A DNA stretch of 64,000 nucleotides, taken from contig NZ_JAPTGC010000006.1 in the NCBI RefSeq assembly GCF_026891935.1, forward strand, positions 1-64,000. The letters are read 5' to 3'. Positions 26,999 to 35,076 of the stretch are shown here, one piece after another. The position numbers and the translations under genes were made by a program. Source of the stretch: Methanocorpusculum vombati. GTDB taxonomy: Archaea; Halobacteriota; Methanomicrobia; Methanomicrobiales; Methanocorpusculaceae. How positions within the stretch are numbered: position 1 is the stretch's first letter; each line of letters starts with the position of its first letter. Below the pieces are notes generated by a model. The model saw only the letters and a program-made list of their open reading frames with translations. It made no database searches and was not told the DNA's origin.

Positions 26999-27562
26999 AT
27001 GAGTGGTGATGACGGGATAAACGACAGCCGGTACTGGTTCAGCCGCGGGGAGACCGAACGCGACTGCGGCAACCTCCGGCAGGCACGGCTGTGTTTTGAA
27101 CGGGCGGCTGATCTTGACGCCGAAGTTCCCAAGTACTGGGCTGAACTTGGTCTGGTACTCAGTGAATGCGGCGAACATGACGATGCTGTCAAATGCCTCA
27201 GACGGGCAACGGACCTCGATCCGAAATGCGCGGAAAGCTGGTGCGGCCGGGGTGTCGTCTTCTGCCGGTCAGGAGACATTGACGCTGCGCTCTTCGCCTT
27301 CGACCGGGCAGTACGACTGAACCCCGAGGTCTCCGACTACTGGCTCAACCTCGGCCTGATGTTTGCCGAACTCGGCGACCATGCAAAAGCGGTGACCGCG
27401 TTTGAGTGCGGACTGGAGATCAATCTCTACGACGAAGAACTCTGGAAACAGAAAGCAGCGTGTCTTGCAAAACTCGGCGAGGAGGTGCGGGCGCGGCACT
27501 GCTTTGAACGTGCCGGCGAGATCGAAATGGAACGGGCAACACGACCGGAATACTTCCCCTGA
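26999..27562 (+). CDS. Small tetratricopeptide-repeat protein
   Basis: A 187-residue TPR protein with four to five units, for example YWAELGLVLSECGEHDDAVK, YWLNLGLMFAELGDHAKAVT and LWKQKAACLAKLGEE. It is soluble, with no signal peptide. ATG at 26999 has GGAGTGAT about ten bases upstream. It is divergent from the disordered-protein gene with an 80-base shared upstream region. It is likely a protein-binding scaffold; the partner is unknown. It is distinct in length from the TPR protein at 18.5 kb, though its repeat type is similar. Confidence 0.82.
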   Translation: MSGDDGINDSRYWFSRGETERDCGNLRQARLCFERAADLDAEVPKYWAELGLVLSECGEHDDAVKCLRRATDLDPKCAESWCGRGVVFCRSGDIDAALFAFDRAVRLNPEVSDYWLNLGLMFAELGDHAKAVTAFECGLEINLYDEELWKQKAACLAKLGEEVRARHCFERAGEIEMERATRPEYFP

Positions 27563-27589
27563 CACCCGGCAATCTTTTTGAAAAATGAG

Positions 27590-27663
27590 TGGACCCGAAG
27601 GGATTCGAACCCCTGACCTCCAGCATGTAAGGCTGGCGTCATAACCACCTAGACCACGAGTCC
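27590..27663 (-). tRNA. tRNA-Val (anticodon TAC)
   Basis: The minus strand forms a full cloverleaf. Acceptor GGACTCG pairs with CGGGTCC, with one G-T pair. Anticodon stem CCAGC/GCTGG holds loop CTTACAT, and the T arm is GGTTCGAATCC. The discriminator base is A and CCA is not encoded. Confidence 0.96.
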
Positions 27664-27755
27664 AATTGTGCCTTATTCTATACTCACTGCAATGTAATTA
27701 ACTCTGCGGAATCATCAGAAAAAGATAGGGAGAAGAAAATCCCCCTGATTTTTTC

Positions 27756-28700
27756 TTATGCAAGACCGAAGGACTTCAGCGTTACATCAACATCGACTTT
27801 GCCGACCTGGTAAACCTTGCCGGTAGAGACCTCATTGATGACAACTTCTGCCGGGGAGAAAAGGCTGGTATCGATCTTGTAGAAATCGTAGCCTGCCTCC
27901 TTGAAGATCTCATTGAACGGTTTGCCGTATCCCTTGGAAGCGCAGCTCGGGATCTTCTCAAGATAGTCAACGATCTCCGGAGCGTTCATCGTTAAATTGA
28001 TCTGTCCGTGGTAGATCGTTGCATCGTTCGTAACACCCATGGCGAGCTTGGGGCCGCGAACCGGCGGAATCGGAGCACTGCCGGCAGCAGTGAGAATCTT
28101 GCGGGTGTCAAAGCCGAGCTCGTTCAGCTTGTAAACAGCGGTCTCCACACAGCGTCCGGCAACCTGAATGGAACCGACGAGGGAAGACGTCGGTGCAACA
28201 AGGGCACAGACATTGGCAACATCAACCTTGCACTTCTCTGCAATCTTTTCCATGACCGCACCGTTCGGCAGGTGGTCCGCTTCCAGACAGATAACTGCTG
28301 CATCGCATTCATCCTCGTAGCCGATAACCTCATAGGTGTGTTTCGGCTGCAGGGACAGGGCACGTGCCGGGCCGGAACCCATGGCAAAGAAGTTGTCATG
28401 CTTCACGGTCCAGCCGGCCTTCTGTGCGCCAAGGCAGGAAATTGCCGGGAAGTCGGTGTTCACATCAATGAAGGTCATCGGGAACTTGCCGACCATTCCC
28501 TGACGGAATGCAATGTCGCCAAGGCCGCCCATGCAGATACGGGTGAAGTAGTCGCCGGCGCCGAAGCCTCCCGGAACAGCCACACCACAGTCCACGATAC
28601 GGGCGCCGTTGTCAAGTTCATGATATGCTACATTGAATAAATCTGCATTCTCGACGAGTTCTTCGAAGAGATCGAGTCCGAGTTCATTTACGCTAACCAA
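27756..28700 (-). CDS. mch: Methenyltetrahydromethanopterin cyclohydrolase
   Basis: Converts methenyl-H4MPT and formyl-H4MPT into each other, the third step of CO2 reduction to methane; a soluble cytosolic enzyme. The 314 residues match the family size. Recognisable blocks are VSVNELGLDLFEEL at the start, LDNGARIVDCGV, FTRICMGGLGDI and GSGPARAL. The start is TTG (28698-28700), with GGGGGAT six bases upstream; the next ATG would cut off conserved residues. It is monocistronic. Its presence, with mfnE nearby, marks the organism as a methanogen. Confidence 0.96.
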   Translation of the reverse strand: MVSVNELGLDLFEELVENADLFNVAYHELDNGARIVDCGVAVPGGFGAGDYFTRICMGGLGDIAFRQGMVGKFPMTFIDVNTDFPAISCLGAQKAGWTVKHDNFFAMGSGPARALSLQPKHTYEVIGYEDECDAAVICLEADHLPNGAVMEKIAEKCKVDVANVCALVAPTSSLVGSIQVAGRCVETAVYKLNELGFDTRKILTAAGSAPIPPVRGPKLAMGVTNDATIYHGQINLTMNAPEIVDYLEKIPSCASKGYGKPFNEIFKEAGYDFYKIDTSLFSPAEVVINEVSTGKVYQVGKVDVDVTLKSFGLA

Positions 28701-28755
28701 GATTATCCCCCTTTAGGAATATGATTCAGTTATGGATCAGGAAAATAGATAAGAG

Positions 28756-29907
28756 TTATGTGTTTGCTTTGCAGCCGGTCTGGTTTTTCCGCAGGGCAAG
28801 AACACGTTTGGGGTCATATCTGAGGCTGATTATCCGGATTCTGCCGTTGCCGGTGTTCTGATAGCTGAGCGTTACCAGCCGCAGATGATCGAGCTTTTCG
28901 ATGATCTGCACATACCGCGTATAGCCGGTTGCTTCCTTTCCAAGGGAGGTGTGCACCGATCGGGTGGTGATAATATCCGCATCGTTTGTCATTTCCGCGA
29001 GACGGAACAGGACATTTGCTTCATCAGCCGAGAGAACACGGACGAGCTCGGCAAGCCGGAGGTCGCGGGAGATGGAGAAAGCCTGTGTTACGTCATCATC
29101 GGTGACGTTCATCCGTGCATCCCGTTCGGCGTTCATGACGGAACGCTTGATGAGATCAAGACCGATTCTGATATCACCGCATTTCATGGTGCGGTCAACG
29201 ATGCGATCGAGGAGGTCGGCGGTTAGTACATTGGGGTAGAGACCCTGCATTACCCGCTGCGAGAGAATGCCCGCAATCTCTGATGCGGTGTAGGGGGCAA
29301 AGTGAATGATCTGGGGCCGGAACACCGAGGCGACACGGGCATCAAGAGTGCGCTCCAGATCAACATCAGGGTCGCTGATAATAACGATCACGCCGAATCT
29401 GACATGTTCATAGGTTTCATGGGACCGAAGAAGAGCATAGAGGACTTTGTTCAGCTCTTTTTCATATACGAGATAGTTGGCATCGTCCAGACAGATGATT
29501 GGAGTAATTTCTTCGTTTTCGATGTACTTTGCAATCATGTCAAAGAGCATCTTAAAGGAGGTGCCGCTCGGCGGCTGGCAGTTTTTGGTAAGTTTTGTGT
29601 AAATCCGCGAGAAGATTGCATACTCTGAGCCGTCAATCTGACAGTTGATATGGATGGGCACAATCTTTTTGGTGGTTCCGGAAATCTCCTCAAACAGTTT
29701 TTTAACGGAGGTTGTCTTCCCGGTTCCGGGAACGCCGCGGCAGACGGTGTTGAGGATGCGGCCTCCGGCGAGAGCCGGGCGGACGGCATAGGCAAGTTCC
29801 TGAATCTGCTCGTCCCGGTACTCAAACTGTTCGGGGACATAGTCGATGTCAAATACCTCAATGTCCTTGAAGAGGGTCTGATCCCACATGAGCAGATTTT
29901 TTTTCAT
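28756..29907 (-). CDS. cdc6: Orc1/Cdc6-type replication initiator
   Basis: An AAA+ ATPase of 383 residues that binds replication origins and loads the MCM helicase. Walker A GVPGTGKTTS is at residues 58-67 and Walker B IICLDDANYL near 137-146, followed by a sensor 1 region VIVIISDPD and a C-terminal winged-helix domain. The ATG has GGAG upstream. The gene begins 11 bases after the repeat-protein gene, so they are probably co-transcribed. Archaeal origins often lie beside cdc6, but no clear origin-recognition repeats were found in the short gaps here. Confidence 0.93.
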   Translation of the reverse strand: MKKNLLMWDQTLFKDIEVFDIDYVPEQFEYRDEQIQELAYAVRPALAGGRILNTVCRGVPGTGKTTSVKKLFEEISGTTKKIVPIHINCQIDGSEYAIFSRIYTKLTKNCQPPSGTSFKMLFDMIAKYIENEEITPIICLDDANYLVYEKELNKVLYALLRSHETYEHVRFGVIVIISDPDVDLERTLDARVASVFRPQIIHFAPYTASEIAGILSQRVMQGLYPNVLTADLLDRIVDRTMKCGDIRIGLDLIKRSVMNAERDARMNVTDDDVTQAFSISRDLRLAELVRVLSADEANVLFRLAEMTNDADIITTRSVHTSLGKEATGYTRYVQIIEKLDHLRLVTLSYQNTGNGRIRIISLRYDPKRVLALRKNQTGCKANT

Positions 29908-29918
29908 GATTTTTCTCC

Positions 29919-30677
29919 TTATTTCATGCAGGTTTTGCAGAGTGTTTTGCCCATGAAGAGGTTGGAGACATCACGCTGCACTTTGGAAACAACTGCGCCG
30001 CACTTCTCACAGGTATAGGTAACCGGTTCTGCTGCTGCTGCGGGTGCGGGTTTTTCTTCGGTATTTACCGGTTCTGGTTGTACAATAACTGGTTCTGGCA
30101 CCTTCGGTGTCTCTTCGGCTTTTACTGGTTCTGGTTGTACAATAACTGGTTCTGGCACCTTCGGTGTCTCTTCAGGTTTTACCGGTTCGGGTTCTGCACT
30201 AACCGGTTCTGATACCTTCGGTGTCTCTTCAGCTATTACTGGTTCGGGTTCCGCACTAACCGGTTCTGGCACCTTCGGTGTCTCTTCAGGTTTTACCGGT
30301 TCTGGTTGTACAATAACCGGTTCTGGCACCTTCGGTGTCTCCGCAACGGTTACCGGTACCGGAGTTTTCTGTTCTTCGCGTTTCACCACTCCGTCAGTAT
30401 CGGGGACCGGTCCGAAGAGTTCATCAAGCGGATCGGGTGACGGAGATGCGGGTGTTTCCGGCACATGCTTTTCCAGTACGCGGGTACGATATTTATCAAT
30501 TGATGCACGGGTTGTCGCATCATTCTGCGCGTAGCCGTCCAGAACACGGTTCAGGTATGCGGCAAGCTCTGCTGCCTCTTCCTCGGTCTGCACGCAGTCG
30601 CTCACCTCAAGGCGGAGACTTTCATAGTTGCCGACATTTATGGCAACCCCGATTGTCAGTGTCCTCCTCTCTGACAT
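29919..30677 (-). CDS. Repeat protein with C-terminal zinc ribbon, upstream of cdc6
   Basis: Not recognised by function. The 252 residues fall into three parts. Residues 1-70 form a small folded domain (LTIGVAINVGNYESLRLEV opening, then a helix ending IDKYRTRVLE). The middle holds five tandem 19-residue units of the type ETPKVPEPVIVQPEPVKPE, highly Pro/Glu/Val-rich and probably extended. The last 30 residues carry CEKC and CKTC, a zinc ribbon. The same order of a small domain, a stalk and a zinc finger suggests an adaptor spanning two partners. It precedes cdc6 by 11 bases on the same strand, so a replication link is possible but inferred only from position. Confidence 0.75.
   Translation of the reverse strand: MSERRTLTIGVAINVGNYESLRLEVSDCVQTEEEAAELAAYLNRVLDGYAQNDATTRASIDKYRTRVLEKHVPETPASPSPDPLDELFGPVPDTDGVVKREEQKTPVPVTVAETPKVPEPVIVQPEPVKPEETPKVPEPVSAEPEPVIAEETPKVSEPVSAEPEPVKPEETPKVPEPVIVQPEPVKAEETPKVPEPVIVQPEPVNTEEKPAPAAAAEPVTYTCEKCGAVVSKVQRDVSNLFMGKTLCKTCMK
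30057..30341 (-). repeat. Five tandem 57-bp coding repeats
   Basis: The block containing ACCTTCGGTGTCTC recurs at 30100, 30157, 30214, 30271 and 30328, an exact period of 57 bases or 19 codons. Units 1, 4 and 5 (in coding order) are almost identical at DNA level, and units 2 and 3 form a second type (VSAEPEPV rather than VIVQPEPV). This pattern points to recent duplication and probably length variation between strains. Confidence 0.9.
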
Positions 30678-30726
30678 AATAGTAATACTGTTGGCGCTTT
30701 GCGGAATTAATGATGTGTATCCGGAT

Positions 30727-30753
30727 GGCGTTGTACCTAAATTCGTTTATTGA
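30727..30753 (+). repeat. Solo end of repeat family B
   Basis: GGCGTTGTACCT followed by AAATTCGTTTATTGAC matches the terminal 27 bases of copies 1 and 3, but no matching right half follows. Instead the sequence runs directly into family D copy 3. It is either a truncated element or a join between the two families. Confidence 0.6.
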
Positions 30754-30760
30754 CTGTGTT

Positions 30761-31080
30761 CTGCCGCGAAATGATTTAGTAGGTATTTTTTCTGAAAATT
30801 GTAGGCGAGTGATGAGCGGGCGGGATGAGAAGAAACGCCACAGATGTGCACGGCAGAGCCATGCAAATCTGCGGCGGCTTTTCAGCAGCCCCAAGCTGTC
30901 ACCTGAACAGTACACAAGCTTCGCGAGCGACGAACAGCAAATGCGATGAGCGAAGGCGACCCCGAAGAGGGAGCGGAACAAGACTGAGAAGCAGTGAGCA
31001 CGGCTCTGCCGTGCGAGACCTACGGGGCTTGCAACTCAGCGCCGAAGGCGCATCTGCGTTGGTCTTCCCTCATCCTCCCA
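30761..31080 (+). repeat. Repeat family D, copy 3 (partial)
   Basis: Begins with CTGCCGCGAAATGATTTAGT, then TTTTTTCTGAAAATTGTAGG and GAGTGATGAGCGGG, the same order as the minus strand of copy 1. Further in, AATGCGATGAGCGAAGGCG, CGACCCCGAA and GGGCTTGCAACTCAGCG repeat the copy 1 blocks. A palindromic GCACGG-CTCT-GCCGTGC (near 30990-31006) is inserted, and a similar hairpin lies in family B copy 4. The right inverted end of copy 1 is not recognisable. The element and a family B end fill the gap between the cdc6 operon promoter and the corrin operon. Confidence 0.7.
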
Positions 31081-31248
31081 AACGAAGACACCCGGACAAA
31101 CGTCGCATCTGCCATGAAAAACCACGGAATTACGCGGTCTTAATAGAACACGTACCCGGAAGGAATGCGCAAAAGAATGGGACTGTAGGACCTCCCGGCC
31201 TTCCCTTTTTCCCGCCGCAGTTGCGCCGCGCTCACCGCATCGCGGGAG
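31081..31248. other. Intergenic tail downstream of the corrin operon
   Basis: The remaining part of the gap beyond repeat D3. A short minus-strand frame here overlaps the end of cbiE in another phase and is not credible. No hairpin terminator for cbiE was recognised. Confidence 0.35.
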
Positions 31249-31818
31249 TTAGTACCCCGCAACAACACAGAACAACCGGCTTTGCACCGCCGGCGGATGC
31301 TCCGCCGTCCCTTCCGCAACCCGCTCCGAAGGATACCCCAAATCCTCACAGACCGCAACCCGCGTCTCCGGAGGAAGTGCCGCCGCAAGCGCTGCAACTG
31401 AAAAATCCGGATCCGCAATCACAAACACCGAATGCCCCGCACGCACATCCGCTGCCGCACGTGCAATCGCCGATGTATGATCCTTCCCGTGCGCATTCAC
31501 CACCGCAACGTTCGTCCACGAAACCTTCAGCCGTGCAAATGCCGCCTGCATCGACGAAATCCCCGGGACCACCTCGCCCGGCAGATACCCGAGCCCCGCC
31601 ATCAGCGGATCACCCGTTGACAGAACCACTGCATCCTCCGGAAGACCACGCAGCGCAGTATAATCCGTAATCGGCACCAGCATCGCATCCGAAGCCGCAT
31701 ATCCCCGTGCAAGCTCAAGCGCACGATCCGACCCGTAGATCAGCTTCGCCGCACGAATCCGGGAAATACCCTCCTCCGTCAGCATCCCCGCACCCGCACC
31801 GACCCCCACAATAATCAT
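31249..31818 (-). CDS. cbiE: Cobalt-precorrin-7 C5-methyltransferase
   Basis: SAM-dependent tetrapyrrole methylase of the anaerobic B12 pathway, 189 residues, that methylates C5 of the corrin ring. The opening MIIVGVGAGAG is the family's N-terminal loop. STGDPLMAGLGYL near residue 67 and VVPGISSMQAAFARL near 83-97 are conserved SAM-site blocks. It is the last gene of the cbi operon, and its start overlaps the cbiD stop by four bases (ATGA). CbiT is separate here, not fused as in CobL. Confidence 0.9.
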   Translation of the reverse strand: MIIVGVGAGAGMLTEEGISRIRAAKLIYGSDRALELARGYAASDAMLVPITDYTALRGLPEDAVVLSTGDPLMAGLGYLPGEVVPGISSMQAAFARLKVSWTNVAVVNAHGKDHTSAIARAAADVRAGHSVFVIADPDFSVAALAAALPPETRVAVCEDLGYPSERVAEGTAEHPPAVQSRLFCVVAGY

Positions 31819-32837
31819 TGCCGCACCTCCCCGGAATCAATCAGCACCGAACCCGACCGATCGAGAAGCACAATGCGCACACGCGGATACCGCCGCACTG
31901 CATCCAGGACCTCTTCCTTCATTGCATCCCGGCCCCCGGTCGAAGCCGCAAGCTCCTCCACCGTCGAAAATCCCCGGGACGTCGCCACCTCCGGATGAAA
32001 AAACCGGAGAATCAGACCTGGCAGACCGCACACAACAACACTGCGGCAGTGCTCCGCCGCAGAAAGCGCCTCGGAAATCTTCGATCCCGCAAGCACCACC
32101 TCACACTCCGGAAACAGCAGCCGCGAAAACCGCAGACCGGTACGGCCTGTCGTAATCACCACATCCGAAGCCGCCGCAATCCGCTCACCGAGCGTCTCCG
32201 TCAGATGATCATCCCACGGCTCCACAAACCCCGTCGTCCCCACTACCGAAATACCTCCCAAAACGCCAACCTTCGGATTCAGCGTCAGTGCACCAATCCG
32301 CGCACCTTCCGGAATCCGGAGAACAACCTCCGCACCGGCAACACCGGTCAGACGACAGGCCGCCTCAATCGCCCCCAGAATCTCCGCCCGCGCCTGCGGA
32401 CTGATCGCAGGCTCGCCCTCTGCATACCGGGGAGTGGCACGGACAAACCGTCCGATACCCTCTCCTGCGGCAAGCAAAACCGTCTCCGACGGTTTCGCCT
32501 CCGCGGCAATCACAATCCCCGCCGTAACATCATCAGGGTAATCCCCCGAAAACTTCCGCGCCTCACCATACCCGTTCCTGCCGCAGGCAGGAACCAGAGC
32601 CCGAATCCCGCACGGCAGCAGAACCTCCGCCTCCGACACCTCCGCACCATGCAGAGACGCCACCGCAGCAAACGCCGCTGCCGCCGCCGTGGTCCCGGTC
32701 GTAAACCCGCGACGGAGCACCGTACCGTTCGCCGTCAGCACCCCAAACCCCGAGCGTGCAAGATCCCGCGCCGCCTCATCCGTACACAGACGCACCCACG
32801 CCTCGGGATAAGGAAAACCGCTCACCGGATCAATCAT
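31815..32837 (-). CDS. cbiD: Cobalt-precorrin-5B C1-methyltransferase
   Basis: Methylates C1 of the corrin ring. The 340-residue product carries the CbiD opening block LRRGFTTGTTAAAAAFAA and later NPKVGVLGGISVVGTTGFVEP. ATG at 32837 is chosen: it overlaps the cbiC stop by eight bases, while a start further upstream would add 11 residues inside cbiC. The next gene, cbiE, overlaps by four bases. Confidence 0.92.
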   Translation of the reverse strand: MIDPVSGFPYPEAWVRLCTDEAARDLARSGFGVLTANGTVLRRGFTTGTTAAAAAFAAVASLHGAEVSEAEVLLPCGIRALVPACGRNGYGEARKFSGDYPDDVTAGIVIAAEAKPSETVLLAAGEGIGRFVRATPRYAEGEPAISPQARAEILGAIEAACRLTGVAGAEVVLRIPEGARIGALTLNPKVGVLGGISVVGTTGFVEPWDDHLTETLGERIAAASDVVITTGRTGLRFSRLLFPECEVVLAGSKISEALSAAEHCRSVVVCGLPGLILRFFHPEVATSRGFSTVEELAASTGGRDAMKEEVLDAVRRYPRVRIVLLDRSGSVLIDSGEVRQ

Positions 32838-33495
32838 GACTCTGTTCGGAATACATGGTAATAATCTCATTCAGCGACGCAACCGCCACCGGCGTACCGC
32901 CGCGGGTACCCACGTTGGAGACCGACGGAACCGCCTTCGTACGAAGAACCTCCTTTGACTCCGCCGCATTCACAAACCCGACCGGCGTCCCCACAATCAG
33001 CGCCGGACATATCCCTTCATCCACAAACCCGCACACCGTCAGAAGCGCACTCGGCGCATTCCCGATAACCACAATCGAACCCTCCAGCCGGTCTTTCAGC
33101 GCAACAAACCCCGCTGAACTGCGGGTAATCCCCTGTTCCCGGGAAATGTCCGCACCGTAGTCCAGCGCACACTCCACCGGACAGGAATGTCCGCGTTTCT
33201 GAATCCCGGTCAGCACCATGCGGATATCCGTAAAAACCGGGGCACCTGCCGCAATCGCAGCAAGACCCGCAGAAACCGGATCATTCTCGAACCGCAGCAG
33301 ATCTGCCATCGCCCAGTCGCCCACCGCAATCGAACACCGCTGGCGAATCCGATCCTCGGGCGTTGCATTCCCCACCATCTCCCGCGCAAGGCTTCTGCTG
33401 CGCGACGAAATCGAAAATCCTTCCGGCGTATCAGCGCCGATATCAGTATACGTACTTTCTGTGGTAACCCCGGGGTGTAATAATTCCTTTGACAT
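32830..33495 (-). CDS. cbiC: Cobalt-precorrin-8 methylmutase family protein
   Basis: Moves a methyl group from C11 to C12 to give cobyrinate. The 221-residue protein has the family blocks FTDIRMVLTGI (about residues 86-96) and VIGNAPSALLTV (about 141-152). In typical CbiC/CobH an RxIHxxGD motif carries the catalytic His; here the aligned stretch reads RCSIAVGD (residues 53-60), with Ile where His is expected. The ATG has GAGG upstream and lies 53 bases inside the end of cbiH. This overlap is long, but no later start keeps the domain intact. Confidence 0.85.
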   Translation of the reverse strand: MSKELLHPGVTTESTYTDIGADTPEGFSISSRSRSLAREMVGNATPEDRIRQRCSIAVGDWAMADLLRFENDPVSAGLAAIAAGAPVFTDIRMVLTGIQKRGHSCPVECALDYGADISREQGITRSSAGFVALKDRLEGSIVVIGNAPSALLTVCGFVDEGICPALIVGTPVGFVNAAESKEVLRTKAVPSVSNVGTRGGTPVAVASLNEIITMYSEQSHD

Positions 33496-34204
33496 CTCCG
33501 TTATCCTCCCAGAACCTGGTCTCCTCGCCGCCGATAATCAGAATCGAATGCATATCAACCAGCTCATCATTTTCTCCAAGCGATGCAAGCGTCACGCAGA
33601 ACGTCTCCTCGCCGTCGCGGAACACATTCTTCACCACGCCCACCGGCGTATCCGGGGAGCGGTACTGCAGCGCAATACCGATAGCCTTCCCCAGATTCAG
33701 CGGTCGTCCGCGGCTCTTTGGATTGTACAGCGCGACCGGAACACCCATCTGAAACGCCAGATGCAGACGTTTCTCGATCGTCTCCCACGGCGTCAGCAGA
33801 TCCGACAGGCTCAGCGTCACATAATCGCCCGAAAGCGGCGACCCGAGGCGGGACGCCGCCGCAGTTGCCGCAGTCACGCCCGGCAGCACCTCGACATCCG
33901 TCTCCGGAAACTCATGCTCCACCACCTCAAGCACAATGCTTGCCATACCGTACACACCCGCATCGCCGCCGGTGATCATCGCAACATTGCAGTCCGCCGC
34001 AAGGCGGGCTGCTTCTTTTGCACGGTCAACCTCTTTACCCATCGAACTGCGGATGACCTGCTTGTTTGCAAGCAGCACCTCCAGTTTATCCAGATAAAAT
34101 GCATTGCCAATCACAACATCCGCAGCGGCAATTGCCTTCATTGCAGCCGGAGTCAGCTGCTGCAGGCTGCCCGGTCCGGAGCTTACTATCCAAAGAGTTC
34201 CCAT
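33443..34204 (-). CDS. cbiH: Cobalt-factor III C17-methyltransferase
   Basis: Ring-contracting methylase of the anaerobic B12 pathway, 253 residues. GTLWIVSSGPGS at the start, ITGGDAGVYGMASIVLEV near residues 75-92 and VLPGVTAATAAASRLGSPL are tetrapyrrole-methylase blocks of the CbiH/CobJ type. ATG at 34204 follows the cbiG stop by two bases; an upstream frame of 29 codons overlaps cbiG and is rejected. Its 3' end overlaps cbiC by 53 bases. Confidence 0.92.
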   Translation of the reverse strand: MGTLWIVSSGPGSLQQLTPAAMKAIAAADVVIGNAFYLDKLEVLLANKQVIRSSMGKEVDRAKEAARLAADCNVAMITGGDAGVYGMASIVLEVVEHEFPETDVEVLPGVTAATAAASRLGSPLSGDYVTLSLSDLLTPWETIEKRLHLAFQMGVPVALYNPKSRGRPLNLGKAIGIALQYRSPDTPVGVVKNVFRDGEETFCVTLASLGENDELVDMHSILIIGGEETRFWEDNGDVKGIITPRGYHRKYVY

Positions 34205-34206
34205 GA

Positions 34207-35076
34207 TTATTTTCCTATGGCAATCGTGACGCGGCCATAGACGGTCTTGTTCAGAATCAGTGTACCTGACTTCGCGAGTGCCAGAGCACACGGCTCGGCA
34301 ACGCCCGACAGACCCAGCATCCCGGCACGGGACGGGGTCTTTGGTACCTGTGCATTAATAGTATCATCATCCAGAAAGATGAGATTGCCGGATAAGGACC
34401 TGATCGCCTCATGCAGTCCCTCCTCGTGAAACTTCTTCACCGTCGTTGCATACATCGTTATCTCATCCTGTGAAATTCCTGCCGCAGCACAGGCTGCAGC
34501 AATGGCCGAAAGAATCTCTTCGGCAGTCGTACCCAGGCGGCACCCGACGCCTGCCACATACCGTGAATCGTTCACCAGAACCGACACACCCGGATTTGCA
34601 ACCACGATGTGCGGCGGATCAACCCGCACAACCGGCACATCGCCGTCAAGAACCGCACCGTTCACCTCACGGGTCGAAGACCGGTTCACGATAGCGAGAC
34701 CGCCCGCACGGGCGGTCTCTTCCACCGATGGCCGTCCCTTCGTCTCCGTTGCCGTTGAGATCACCGGCTCGATGCCAAGCGCCGCAAGGCGCCGGGCGCA
34801 GACATTTCCCCCGTGATGACCGCCGAGTACCGGAACCGCATACCGGAGATCCGGCGTAACCACAACCACCGCAGGATCATGCCACTTATCGGACAAATGC
34901 GGTGCGCAGCCGCGAACCGCAATCCCGGCCGACATCACCGCAACAATCACCTCAGTGTTCCCGTAGAGATCCGCAAACACGTGATCCGAGTACGGCACCA
35001 GCTCCGCATCCAGAAACGCGGCAACCTTCTCCCCTTCGGAGTGGAACCGGTCCAGAACAACAACAGCAGTCTTCAT
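34207..35076 (-). CDS. cbiG: Cobalt-precorrin-5A hydrolase
   Basis: Opens the delta-lactone of cobalt-precorrin-5A and releases acetaldehyde. The 289-residue protein has an N-terminal domain with AVMSAGIAVRGCAPHLSDKW and VPVLGGHHGGN, and a C-terminal CbiG domain with GVGCRLGTTAEEI. Start overlaps the cbiF stop by four bases. The two-domain size is standard for methanogens. Confidence 0.92.
   Translation of the reverse strand: MKTAVVVLDRFHSEGEKVAAFLDAELVPYSDHVFADLYGNTEVIVAVMSAGIAVRGCAPHLSDKWHDPAVVVVTPDLRYAVPVLGGHHGGNVCARRLAALGIEPVISTATETKGRPSVEETARAGGLAIVNRSSTREVNGAVLDGDVPVVRVDPPHIVVANPGVSVLVNDSRYVAGVGCRLGTTAEEILSAIAAACAAAGISQDEITMYATTVKKFHEEGLHEAIRSLSGNLIFLDDDTINAQVPKTPSRAGMLGLSGVAEPCALALAKSGTLILNKTVYGRVTIAIGK

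Noticed and set aside
30057-30341. Regular 57-bp repeats resembling a CRISPR array
   Set aside because: The period is an exact multiple of three within one open frame, there are no unique spacers, and no cas genes are near.
31818-32861. Long plus-strand frame opposite cbiD
   Set aside because: Arg/His/Pro-rich shadow of a certain gene; no start signals.
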